From: Sphingomonadales bacterium
GTDB taxonomy: Bacteria > Pseudomonadota > Alphaproteobacteria > Sphingomonadales > Sphingomonadaceae
Assembly: GCA_013298745.1 (NCBI GenBank)
Contig: JAAFIT010000193.1
Location: 1 to 5,451 of the forward strand
Direction: 5' to 3'
Length of the DNA: 5,451 nucleotides
Part shown: positions 1-5,451 of the stretch, one piece after another
How positions within the stretch are numbered: position 1 is the first letter of the stretch
Layout of the letters: each line of letters starts with the position of its first letter
Notes under the pieces: generated by a model
What the model saw: the letters and a program-made list of their open reading frames with translations, nothing else
Told to the model about the DNA's origin: nothing
Databases searched by the model: none
Position numbers and translations under genes: made by a program

Positions 1-1559
1 GACGGGTGAATGTGGCTGATGTGAAAGCCCTGGGCGCGCAGCCGGACCGACCATGATCCGGCCATTGTAACCCCCTTGCCCAACCGCCCCAGAAACGGAT
101 GGCGCTGATCATGTGTCAGCGGCGCCAGGCTGGCGTGCACAGTGTCGATGAGGGCTTTTTGCAGCGCCAGCAATACCGGATCACTGGATTCGAAAAGAGC
201 GCCGCGGGTTTGCGTGCCGCCACGCAGCGATTGATCGGCTGGCGCAGCCAATGTCTGGTGACGTGACGTCAGCGTCGCCGCCAGATCGCCGAGAAAGCTT
301 GTAAGGTTTGGCCAGCCAGCAGGCGATTCGATCTCGGCAGAGATCACCAATCGGTCATAGTCAGCCAACCAGACCTCGCGCGCGTCACCCGTCAGCCGCC
401 AGATCAGGCTCAATAGCGCCCAAGGCGATTGGTTGAGCGGCGCCAATTCTGTCGCCCGCAGCGCATGGCCTTCGGCCTGTTCGGGATCGCCAGCCTTCAG
501 CAAAAGCCAGGCGATGTAATTTTCCGCACCGTCACTATCTGGAAATGCGCGCGCTGCGGCTTGCGCAACCGTCAACGCCTCCGCGCTATGGCCCAGTTGC
601 GACAGCGCCCCGGCTTCGGACAGCGCCCAATCGGGATGGGGCCCATGCGCCGCCCCCGCTCGTCGCGCCCATTCGAGCATGGTCGCGTGCTCGCCAAGGC
701 CCTTGGCGGCGCCGATTGCGGCACGCCACAGCGCCGCTGGCGCGGATGTCGTCAGCGCCGCGCGATAGCCGGCAAGAGCATCTGAGGACCGACCAAGCTG
801 CGGTAAAAGTTCTGCGAGTGCGTCGAGCGTGGGGCCATGCTGGGGCGCACGCGCCAGAACCGCTTGATACTGGCCAATGGCCGCCTCGAATTGCCCCAGG
901 TCGGCGAGCAGATGCCCGCGCAGTACCGCACTGTCCGCGAGGTCCGGCGTGCCAAGTGCCGCCATCGCATCATCAGCACGGCCAAGCCGGCGCAGTGCAA
1001 CCGCAAGATTATGGCGCACCTTGGCGTCGCCGGGTGCAAACTTCAGAGCCGCACGATAAGCGTTGACGGCCTCTGCTTGCCGTCCGCGACCCGCCTCCAC
1101 CAGTCCTTTTGCGCCTAAGGCCCGCGCATCGTTCGGAGCCAATACCAGCGCGCGTTCGAGTGCCGTTGCGGCCTCATCCCAGCGGCTGGCGGCGATTGCG
1201 GCAGTGGCAAGATTTGTCCAGGTCGCCGCAGCGCCTGGATCGATTGCCAGTGCCTTGCTGTAGGCGGCGATCGCCGCATCATGCTCGCCGACTTCATCAA
1301 GCAGGTTGGCGTAACTGTTCCATATGCCGGGGTGGTCCGGTGCCGCGCGCGTCGCGGCTTCGAACAAGGTGCGTGCCTTTGCCAATGCACCTTGCGCTTT
1401 TTGCGCAAAGGCCGCGACCGTCAAGCTGTCGTGGTGGCCCCGTGCGGCCGTTGTAAGACCGTTCAGCAATGCTGCGCCGCCAGCACCATCGCCCGCCTGC
1501 ACCAGCGCAAAGGCGCGCTGCAGAATGGCGATGTCACTGGCGGCAAGCGGCGCGGCCAT
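1..1559 (-). CDS. TPR protein with C-terminal putative 2OG-Fe(II) oxygenase domain (3' end outside window)
   Basis: From the ATG at 1559-1557 the frame stays open to base 1, giving 519 residues with no stop; it is the only start possible, since an in-frame TGA lies 21 bases upstream. There is no signal peptide. Residues 75-374 hold about eight TPR-like units of roughly 34 residues, the clearest being 75-108, 109-142, 143-176, 208-239, 308-340 and 341-374, with typical endings such as ALAIDP, ALVLAP and ALKFAP. From about 398 the protein changes character: QSLRGGTQT at 443-451, then GSWSVRLRAQGFHISHIHP at 501-519, characteristic of the putative 2OG-Fe(II) oxygenase domain (Pfam PF13759 as I recall) found behind TPRs in sphingomonads and relatives. 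The histidines at 513, 516 and 518 are probable metal-site residues. The rest of the catalytic domain is outside the window. The TPRs probably bind a protein or peptide partner; substrate and reaction are unknown. Confidence 0.9.
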   Translation of the reverse strand, partial: MAAPLAASDIAILQRAFALVQAGDGAGGAALLNGLTTAARGHHDSLTVAAFAQKAQGALAKARTLFEAATRAAPDHPGIWNSYANLLDEVGEHDAAIAAYSKALAIDPGAAATWTNLATAAIAASRWDEAATALERALVLAPNDARALGAKGLVEAGRGRQAEAVNAYRAALKFAPGDAKVRHNLAVALRRLGRADDAMAALGTPDLADSAVLRGHLLADLGQFEAAIGQYQAVLARAPQHGPTLDALAELLPQLGRSSDALAGYRAALTTSAPAALWRAAIGAAKGLGEHATMLEWARRAGAAHGPHPDWALSEAGALSQLGHSAEALTVAQAAARAFPDSDGAENYIAWLLLKAGDPEQAEGHALRATELAPLNQSPWALLSLIWRLTGDAREVWLADYDRLVISAEIESPAGWPNLTSFLGDLAATLTSRHQTLAAPADQSLRGGTQTRGALFESSDPVLLALQKALIDTVHASLAPLTHDQRHPFLGRLGKGVTMAGSWSVRLRAQGFHISHIHP

Positions 1560-1580
1560 GCGGTCGGCCCCGCCGGGTGA

Positions 1581-2039
1581 TCAGGCTGCGACGGCCTTGA
1601 GGATCTTGCCGGGTGTGCGCGGCGGCTCACCCTTGGGCAGCGCGTCGATGAATTCCATGCCCGACGTCACTTCGCCCCAGACCGTGTACTGGCGATCGAG
1701 GAAGCCGGCATTGTCGAAGCAGATGAAGAACTGGCTGTTGGCGCTGTCGGGGTTCGACGAACGCGCCATCGATGCGGTGCCGCGGACGTGCGGCTCGGCG
1801 CTGAATTCGGCCTTGAGGTTCGGGCGCTTCGATCCGCCCATGCCGCTGCCGTTGGGGCAACCGCCCTGCGCCATGAAGCCGGGGATGACGCGGTGGAAGG
1901 TCAGGCCGTTGTAAAAGCCTTCGTTGGCGAGGGCGCCGATATGGGCGACATGGCCGGGGGCCAGATCAGGCCGCAGCTTGATGACGACATCGCCACCGGA
2001 ATCGAGGCTGAGGGTCAGGGTCGAGAAGGTGTCGGTCAT
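1581..2039 (-). CDS. Peptidyl-prolyl cis-trans isomerase, cyclophilin type
   Basis: 152 residues, ATG at 2039-2037 and TGA at 1583-1581. It is a complete single-domain cyclophilin, which catalyses cis-trans isomerisation of Xaa-Pro bonds and assists protein folding. There is no signal peptide, so it should be cytoplasmic, like E. coli PpiB rather than PpiA. Active-site residues are present: the FHRVIPGFMAQGG segment at 48-60 supplies R50, F55, M56 and Q58 (human CypA Arg55, Phe60, Met61, Gln63), and SQFFI at 102-106 supplies Q103 and F105 (Gln111, Phe113). F113 replaces CypA Trp121 and Y118 replaces His126, as in many bacterial cyclophilins, so weak cyclosporin binding would be expected. It has its own good ribosome binding site, lies 25 bases after the thioesterase, and is followed 21 bases later by the TPR-oxygenase gene. 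Confidence 0.96.
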   Translation of the reverse strand: MTDTFSTLTLSLDSGGDVVIKLRPDLAPGHVAHIGALANEGFYNGLTFHRVIPGFMAQGGCPNGSGMGGSKRPNLKAEFSAEPHVRGTASMARSSNPDSANSQFFICFDNAGFLDRQYTVWGEVTSGMEFIDALPKGEPPRTPGKILKAVAA

Positions 2040-2045
2040 GATGAA

Positions 2046-2050
2046 CTCCT
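2046..2050 (-). promoter_or_regulatory. Ribosome binding site of the cyclophilin gene
   Basis: AGGAG on the minus strand, 6 bases before the ATG at 2039. It is the strongest Shine-Dalgarno sequence in the window, which fits a well-expressed housekeeping chaperone, and it lies in the 25-base gap after the thioesterase stop. Confidence 0.75.
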
Positions 2051-2064
2051 AAGGATGGCGCGCT

Positions 2065-2496
2065 TTAGCCTGCCAGGGGAAAAGCCTCAAGCCGGGTGCG
2101 CAATTCCGCCGGCAAGGGCGATGGCCCGGCCGGGCCGCGATGGACAAGCACCGAATCGCACAGCGCGATGCAGCCGCCATTCTGGAACATGCCCATCAGG
2201 CAGCGAAAGCTGCTGGTGCCGATATGCCCGACGGCATAGGTCATCGTCACCGGATCGGGATAGCCGCCCTCGCCGAGATAATCGACCGCGACATGGGCGA
2301 CGAGATAATGTGGGCGCTGGCTCAGTTCGTTGCGGGCGATCAGGCCCCAGTTGAAGCGGATACGCGTTTCTTCAAAGAACCGGGCGATCGCGACATTGTT
2401 GAGGTGGCGATTGACGTCCATGTCGGCAAAGCGCGTTTCGAGCGTCAATGACCAGGGATAGGCGGCGAGATCACGCCGGCGCGGATCGCCCTTCAT
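2065..2496 (-). CDS. Acyl-CoA thioesterase, 4HBT/YbgC-type hot-dog fold
   Basis: 143 residues from ATG at 2496-2494 to TAA at 2067-2065, the usual size for a single hot-dog domain. The signature is TRFADMDVNRHLNN at 21-34, followed by the long helix with FFEETRIRF. D27 aligns with the nucleophile/base Asp17 of Pseudomonas 4-hydroxybenzoyl-CoA thioesterase, and H31 and N33/N34 match the DxDxxxHxNN form of the 4HBT family. Such enzymes hydrolyse acyl- or aroyl-CoA to free acid and CoA in the cytoplasm; the preferred acyl group cannot be read from the sequence. The start codon overlaps the P450 stop as ATGA, and no Shine-Dalgarno sequence is evident upstream, pointing to translational coupling with the P450. 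The open frame extends further upstream to 2652, but that stretch lies inside P450 coding sequence and reads as low-complexity Ala/Arg/Pro-rich protein, so the longer form was rejected. Confidence 0.9.
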   Translation of the reverse strand: MKGDPRRRDLAAYPWSLTLETRFADMDVNRHLNNVAIARFFEETRIRFNWGLIARNELSQRPHYLVAHVAVDYLGEGGYPDPVTMTYAVGHIGTSSFRCLMGMFQNGGCIALCDSVLVHRGPAGPSPLPAELRTRLEAFPLAG

Positions 2497-3818
2497 CGCA
2501 TCTGGAACCGGATCGGCAGGGTCTTGCGGCCCGAAACGAAATTGGCGATCGAATTCTTCGGCTCGCCGGCGAGTTCGACCGATTTCAGCCGCGGCAGCAG
2601 TTCGGCCATCAGCAGCCGGATTTCCAGCCGGGCGAGATGGAGGCCAAGGCACATGTGCACGCCGTTGCCGAACGCCGTCTGCGGATTGGGACTGCGATCG
2701 ACGCGGAATTCGAATGGCTTATCGAACACGCGCTCGTCACGATTGCCCGACCAGTAGAACAGGCACAGGCCATCGCCTTCGAGGATTTTGCGGCCGCCAA
2801 GCTCGCAATCTTCGGTGGCGGTGCGCATGAAATGCTTCACCGGCGTGACCCAACGGATCATCTCCTCGACGGCGCTCGGCAACAACGACGGGTCAGCCTG
2901 CAGCCGGGTGAGTTGATCGGGGTTGCGGACGAGTTGCTCGAAGCCGCCGGCAGTGGTCGAGCTGGTGGTGTCATGCCCGGCGGTTGCGGCGATGACGTAA
3001 TAGCTCATCGCCTCCTTTTCGCCGATCGGCGCGCCATCGACAGTACCGTTGGCGATGATCGTTGAAAGATCATCCCGTGGATTGGCGCGGCGATCGGCGG
3101 TGATGGCGCCGAAATAGGCGAAATATTCTTGCGCCAGCGCAAACAGATCGACCTGCGGATTGCCGCTGCCTGATGTAACTCCGATCCCCTGGGTGATCAG
3201 CTTGGAACGCGCCACGACATCGGGGTCCTGCGCGCCGAACATTTCCTGCGTCATCCGCAGCATCATCGGCTCATCAGATTCGGGTACGCCCAGGATGCGC
3301 ATGATGACACGCAGCGGGTAGAAGAGCGCAATTTCATTGACGAAATCGCATTCATTGCCCAGCGCTGCCATGCGATCGACATGGTCCTTGGCGACCGCGC
3401 TGATCATCGGCTCCAGCTTGCGCAGATTGGCGGGCAGGAACCAGTCATGCGTGAGCCGGCGCAGCTTCATGTGCAACGGATCGTCAAGATCGACGAGGCT
3501 GCGGAACAGATGGGTGTCACCGATCATGTCCATCGTCCACTTTTCCGCCTCGGCCGGGGCAAGATAGGTGCGCTTGGAATTGATGAAGCGGCTGTTGGCC
3601 TTGCTTACGGTGGTGATGTCGGCATGGCGCGTTACCGCCCAGAACGGGCGATAACCGGTGGGCTCGCACCAGTGTACCGGGTCTTCGGCGCGCAACCGAT
3701 TGTAAACGGCATGAACGCTTTCGTCCGCTGTCGCCTCAGGGTTGACGAGGATATTGTCCTCACTGGCGCGGTCGAAACCGGGGAAGGGCATGACGGGATC
3801 GGCAAAGGCTGTGGCCAT
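2493..3818 (-). CDS. Cytochrome P450, CYP108 (P450terp)-like
   Basis: 441 residues, full length for a soluble bacterial class I P450, with no membrane anchor; a cytoplasmic haem monooxygenase. The I-helix oxygen-activation motif AGHDTT is at 280-285 (acid-alcohol pair D283/T284), the K-helix ExxR is E319-M-I-R322, and the haem-binding loop is FGNGVHMCLG at 383-392 with the axial thiolate C390. From memory, similarity to P450terp (CYP108A1) runs along the chain: the ECDF segment near 156-159, YPL then a short stretch then LGVPE, ATAGHDTTSS, the WxxPVKxFMRTA segment at 323-334, and HMCLGxHLAxLE followed by LLPRLKSVELAG. CYP108 members oxidise hydrophobic compounds; CYP108A1 takes alpha-terpineol and CYP108D1 of Novosphingobium binds aromatic hydrocarbons. 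The substrate here is unknown. It needs a ferredoxin and reductase, neither seen in the window. AAGGA (3831-3827) precedes the ATG by 8 bases. The gene sits between a crotonase and a thioesterase. Confidence 0.97.
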   Translation of the reverse strand: MATAFADPVMPFPGFDRASEDNILVNPEATADESVHAVYNRLRAEDPVHWCEPTGYRPFWAVTRHADITTVSKANSRFINSKRTYLAPAEAEKWTMDMIGDTHLFRSLVDLDDPLHMKLRRLTHDWFLPANLRKLEPMISAVAKDHVDRMAALGNECDFVNEIALFYPLRVIMRILGVPESDEPMMLRMTQEMFGAQDPDVVARSKLITQGIGVTSGSGNPQVDLFALAQEYFAYFGAITADRRANPRDDLSTIIANGTVDGAPIGEKEAMSYYVIAATAGHDTTSSTTAGGFEQLVRNPDQLTRLQADPSLLPSAVEEMIRWVTPVKHFMRTATEDCELGGRKILEGDGLCLFYWSGNRDERVFDKPFEFRVDRSPNPQTAFGNGVHMCLGLHLARLEIRLLMAELLPRLKSVELAGEPKNSIANFVSGRKTLPIRFQMR

Positions 3819-3826
3819 GGGTCTGG

Positions 3827-3831
3827 TCCTT
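3827..3831 (-). promoter_or_regulatory. Ribosome binding site of the P450 gene
   Basis: AAGGA on the minus strand, 8 bases before the P450 ATG at 3818. It overlaps the TAA stop codon of the upstream crotonase gene (3832-3830), so ribosomes finishing the crotonase would reach it directly. This supports co-expression of the two genes. Confidence 0.7.
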
Positions 3832-4606
3832 ACTGGCTGCGACCGCGCGCCTGGACAGCAGCGCGGGCGGTTTCAACGGCATCGGCGGAAACTTGGGAGT
3901 TGGCGGCGACCGATCGGGTCTGTTCGAGCGCCATGCCCTCGCCGAAGGTCATGGCGTAACCATCATTGATCAGCCGCTTATAGGCAGCGCTGAAGGCCGG
4001 ATCGATTGTCGCCATATCGGCGGCCAGCGCTTTGGCGGTGGCGAGCAACTCGATCGCCGGCACAACGCGATTGACGAGGCCCCAGGCGCAGGCGGTGTTC
4101 GCATCGAGGAAATTGCCGGTCAGCGACAGTTCGCGGGCGCGATAGGGGCCAATGAGACGCGACAGTTTCTGCGAAAGCCCCCAGCCCGGCATGATGCCGA
4201 CGCGGGCATGGGTATCGGCAAAGCGAGCGCGTTCGGATGCGATAAGCACATCGCAGGCAAGCGCGACTTCAAAGCCGCCTGTGATCGCGACACCGTTGAT
4301 GGCGCCGATACACGGCTTCGTTAGCAGTTCGATGGCTTTCACCGGGTTGTCGTCGGGGCCTTCAGCATTGGCGGCACCTAGCCCCTGCTGCCCGAGTTCC
4401 TTCAAATCGAGCCCGGCGGTGAAGGCGCGATCGCCGGCGCCGGTCAGGATGACGACACGGACGCCGGCATCGGCCTCGAGTTGCCGCATCGCCGCGGCGA
4501 GATCGCGGCGCAACCCGGCCGACAGCGCGTTCATCGCTTGCGGGCGGTTCATCGTCACCACGGCGACGCCGGCATCGATTTCGACAAGGATATTGGTTTC
4601 GGACAT
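3830..4606 (-). CDS. Enoyl-CoA hydratase/isomerase (crotonase) family protein
   Basis: 258 residues from the ATG at 4606-4604 to TAA at 3832-3830. It is a full-length crotonase-fold protein. The visible landmarks are the NRPQAMNAL segment at 20-28, the first oxyanion-hole segment AFTAGLDLKE at 61-70, the second at GAINGVAITGGFEVALACD (101-119), and RFADTHARVGIMPGWG at 128-143. The family acts on acyl-CoA thioesters, typically adding water across a 2-enoyl-CoA or shifting a double bond. E113 aligns with catalytic Glu144 of rat mitochondrial hydratase, but the position of the second catalytic Glu (Glu164) is H133, so the exact reaction is uncertain. The ATG was chosen because AAGAGAG (4620-4614) sits 7 bases upstream; an in-frame TTG at 4639 would add 11 residues with no homology support. 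It lies 36 bases after the Smr gene and 11 before the P450, so it is likely part of a P450 catabolic cassette. Confidence 0.9.
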   Translation of the reverse strand: MSETNILVEIDAGVAVVTMNRPQAMNALSAGLRRDLAAAMRQLEADAGVRVVILTGAGDRAFTAGLDLKELGQQGLGAANAEGPDDNPVKAIELLTKPCIGAINGVAITGGFEVALACDVLIASERARFADTHARVGIMPGWGLSQKLSRLIGPYRARELSLTGNFLDANTACAWGLVNRVVPAIELLATAKALAADMATIDPAFSAAYKRLINDGYAMTFGEGMALEQTRSVAANSQVSADAVETARAAVQARGRSQ

Positions 4607-4613
4607 GGGCGAA

Positions 4614-4620
4614 CTCTCTT
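4614..4620 (-). promoter_or_regulatory. Ribosome binding site deciding the crotonase start
   Basis: AAGAGAG on the minus strand, 7 bases before the ATG at 4606. It is an imperfect but correctly spaced Shine-Dalgarno sequence. It supports this ATG over the upstream in-frame TTG at 4639. Confidence 0.5.
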
Positions 4621-4642
4621 GCGCTGGCGATATCGACAAGTC

Positions 4643-5173
4643 CTAGCGCACCTGCGCCACCGCTGTCCGCCGCAAGATAAGATAGTAAGCGCCGCCGCCA
4701 CCATGGCGCGGATGGGCCGGACGCAAGGCGGCGATGCGATGGCGGAACGCGCCGCTTTGCAGCCAGTCAGCAAGTTCGGCCTTGATCAGCGACGGCCGGT
4801 CATGGCGGCCCTTGCCGGTGATGACGAGGATGACGCGCGTGCCATCCATAGCGGCATCATCGAGTGCTGTCGCCAGCACCGCATGAGCATCGGCAAGCGT
4901 GTAGCCGTGCAGATCGATGACACGGTCGGGACGGATCTGGCCGCGCCGCAACCGCTGGTCCCAGCCGCCATCGAGAGTGGCAGCGGTGACGGGCACAACC
5001 GGGCGACGTAGCGGTGGCGGCTCGGGCGGCTTTGGCATCGTGCGCGGTGCGGCGGGTATGGGGGCCGGTGGCAGTGTCGGTGCCTCTACCCTGGTCTTGC
5101 CGCCAATCGGACGCACGGTTGCTGCAACCCGTTGCCACAAGGCATTCTCGTGCGCGCTAAGCCGCCTTGCCAT
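4643..5173 (-). CDS. Smr-domain protein (MutS2 C-terminal-like, putative nuclease)
   Basis: 176 residues, ATG at 5173-5171 and TAG at 4645-4643. The N-terminal part (about 1-80) is variable, with a proline-rich segment at about 32-62 that is probably a flexible linker. The C-terminal part (about 83-170) is a complete Smr domain: IDLHG at 86-90, the VITGKG loop at 117-122, and the HPRHGGGGAYYLILRR end at 154-169. Stand-alone Smr proteins are related to the C-terminal domain of MutS2, and several members have DNA or RNA endonuclease activity; the target of this one is unknown. There is no signal peptide, so it is expected in the cytoplasm. The start follows the mltA stop by 2 bases and has no clear Shine-Dalgarno sequence, which suggests translational coupling. 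Its co-transcription with a periplasmic peptidoglycan enzyme is conserved in alphaproteobacteria, but no functional link follows from that. Confidence 0.94.
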   Translation of the reverse strand: MARRLSAHENALWQRVAATVRPIGGKTRVEAPTLPPAPIPAAPRTMPKPPEPPPLRRPVVPVTAATLDGGWDQRLRRGQIRPDRVIDLHGYTLADAHAVLATALDDAAMDGTRVILVITGKGRHDRPSLIKAELADWLQSGAFRHRIAALRPAHPRHGGGGAYYLILRRTAVAQVR

Positions 5174-5175
5174 GG

Positions 5176-5451
5176 TCAGTGCGCCAGCAGCCGCGCTGCG
5201 GCGGCGCGAGGGAGCAGGATGGCGATGTCGGCCACCGCGGATTGTGCGCCGGCATCGGCGCGGGCCTGTGCGCCGGCGCCCATGAACAGATCGATCCGAT
5301 TGGCGCCCTTGATGGCGCCGCCGGTGTCCTGTGCCACCATTAACGCCGCGAGTGGACGGTCACCGCTAAGGCGGGTGATGACTCGCAAGGGCGCGCCGAG
5401 CGGTATGAACGCCGGATCCGCTGCGACCGAGACGCGCGGCGTGACCGGAAT
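5176..5451 (-). CDS. mltA: MltA-family lytic transglycosylase, C-terminal 3D domain (5' part outside window)
   Basis: The frame is open from the right edge and ends in TGA at 5178-5176, giving 91 residues of a C-terminus. This is the 3D domain of MltA-type membrane-bound lytic murein transglycosylases, which cleave the MurNAc-GlcNAc bond of peptidoglycan and leave 1,6-anhydro-MurNAc ends; family members act in the periplasm, often as outer-membrane lipoproteins. The three conserved aspartates that name the domain are visible in order: D12 in the ADPAFIPLGAPL segment, D42 in QDTGGAIKG, and D54 in NRIDLFMG (numbering of the fragment). The GGAIKG stretch is highly characteristic. The signal peptide and the N-terminal MltA domain lie beyond the window. 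The stop is 2 bases before the Smr gene's ATG, so the two are almost certainly co-transcribed. The mltA-smr order is common in alphaproteobacteria (established knowledge). Confidence 0.93.
   Translation of the reverse strand: MPVTPRVSVAADPAFIPLGAPLRVITRLSGDRPLAALMVAQDTGGAIKGANRIDLFMGAGAQARADAGAQSAVADIAILLPRAAAARLLAH

Noticed and set aside
545..1066. Plus-strand frame of 173 codons within the TPR region
   Set aside because: The minus-strand frame here is continuously open from 1559 to 1 with clear TPR periodicity; the plus-strand translation is Arg/Pro/Ala-rich noise.
752..1408. Two short minus-strand frames (752-1039 and 1115-1408)
   Set aside because: Both are out of frame with the TPR protein that occupies the same strand and positions, and neither has a recognisable domain.
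1560..1580. CCCGGCGGGG palindrome-like run between the cyclophilin stop and the TPR start
   Set aside because: The arms are only about three bases with no T-run, so it is too weak to be a terminator; at most it overlaps a poor ribosome site.
1324..1914. Plus-strand open frame of 196 codons across the TPR start and the cyclophilin
   Set aside because: It is antisense to two well-supported genes, and the protein is low-complexity Ala/Pro/Arg-rich with no domain.
2497..2652. N-terminal extension of the thioesterase to an ATG at 2652
   Set aside because: It overlaps the P450 haem-binding region by over 150 bases, and the added residues are low-complexity with no hot-dog homology. The ATG at 2496 gives a standard-length enzyme.
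2448..3065. Plus-strand open frame of 205 codons antisense to the P450
   Set aside because: It lies wholly opposite a P450 with every diagnostic motif intact. Its translation is compositionally odd with no recognisable domain, as expected for antisense frames in GC-rich DNA.
3381..3959. Plus-strand open frame of 192 codons opposite the P450 N-terminus and crotonase C-terminus
   Set aside because: It is a shadow frame; it crosses the boundary of two real minus-strand genes and shows no motif.
4607..4639. TTG start at 4639 for the crotonase gene
   Set aside because: It adds 11 Ser/Pro-rich residues before the conserved family start, and the ATG at 4606 has a reasonably spaced Shine-Dalgarno sequence. 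It is not fully excluded.
4607..4642. Possible promoter or terminator in the 36-base gap between the Smr and crotonase genes
   Set aside because: No stem-loop with a T-run and no convincing -35/-10 pair is visible. A promoter inside the end of the Smr gene cannot be ruled out from sequence alone.
5176..5388. A separate 70-codon gene starting at the ATG at 5388
   Set aside because: The same frame is open to the right edge, and the upstream 21 residues, with the first 3D-domain aspartate and IPLG, belong to the MltA domain, so that ATG is an internal methionine.

Overview
The window is GC-rich and looks like a sphingomonad alphaproteobacterium (Sphingomonas, Novosphingobium or Sphingopyxis type). 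This assignment is an inference from three things: the mltA-smr gene pair, a CYP108-like cytochrome P450, and a TPR protein ending in a putative 2OG-Fe(II) oxygenase domain. All seven genes lie on the minus strand and are packed so tightly that no gap exceeds 36 bases. There is no RNA gene, mobile element, CRISPR array or convincing terminator. The long plus-strand open frames are antisense shadows of these genes.

Reading in the direction of transcription (right to left), the first part is cell-envelope and housekeeping: the C-terminal 91 codons of a lytic transglycosylase of the MltA/3D-domain family (5451-5176, entering from outside the window), then after 2 bases an Smr-domain protein (5173-4643).

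The middle part is a compact three-gene catabolic cassette: an enoyl-CoA hydratase/isomerase family protein (4606-3830), 11 bases later a soluble bacterial cytochrome P450 resembling P450terp/CYP108 (3818-2493), and, overlapping its stop codon by 4 bases, a hot-dog acyl-CoA thioesterase (2496-2065). Together these suggest oxygenation of a hydrophobic substrate followed by, or alongside, CoA-thioester processing. The real substrate cannot be read from the sequence, and no ferredoxin or ferredoxin reductase is present in the window.

The last part is a cytoplasmic cyclophilin (2039-1581) followed 21 bases later by a long TPR protein (1559 to beyond base 1). The visible 519 residues of the TPR protein contain about eight TPR-like units and the beginning of a putative 2OG-Fe(II) oxygenase domain, cut by the window edge just after a His-rich segment that may bind iron. 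I found no fully novel system. The points most worth a second look are the hydratase-P450-thioesterase cassette, the missing second catalytic glutamate in the hydratase, and the cyclophilin / TPR-oxygenase pairing.
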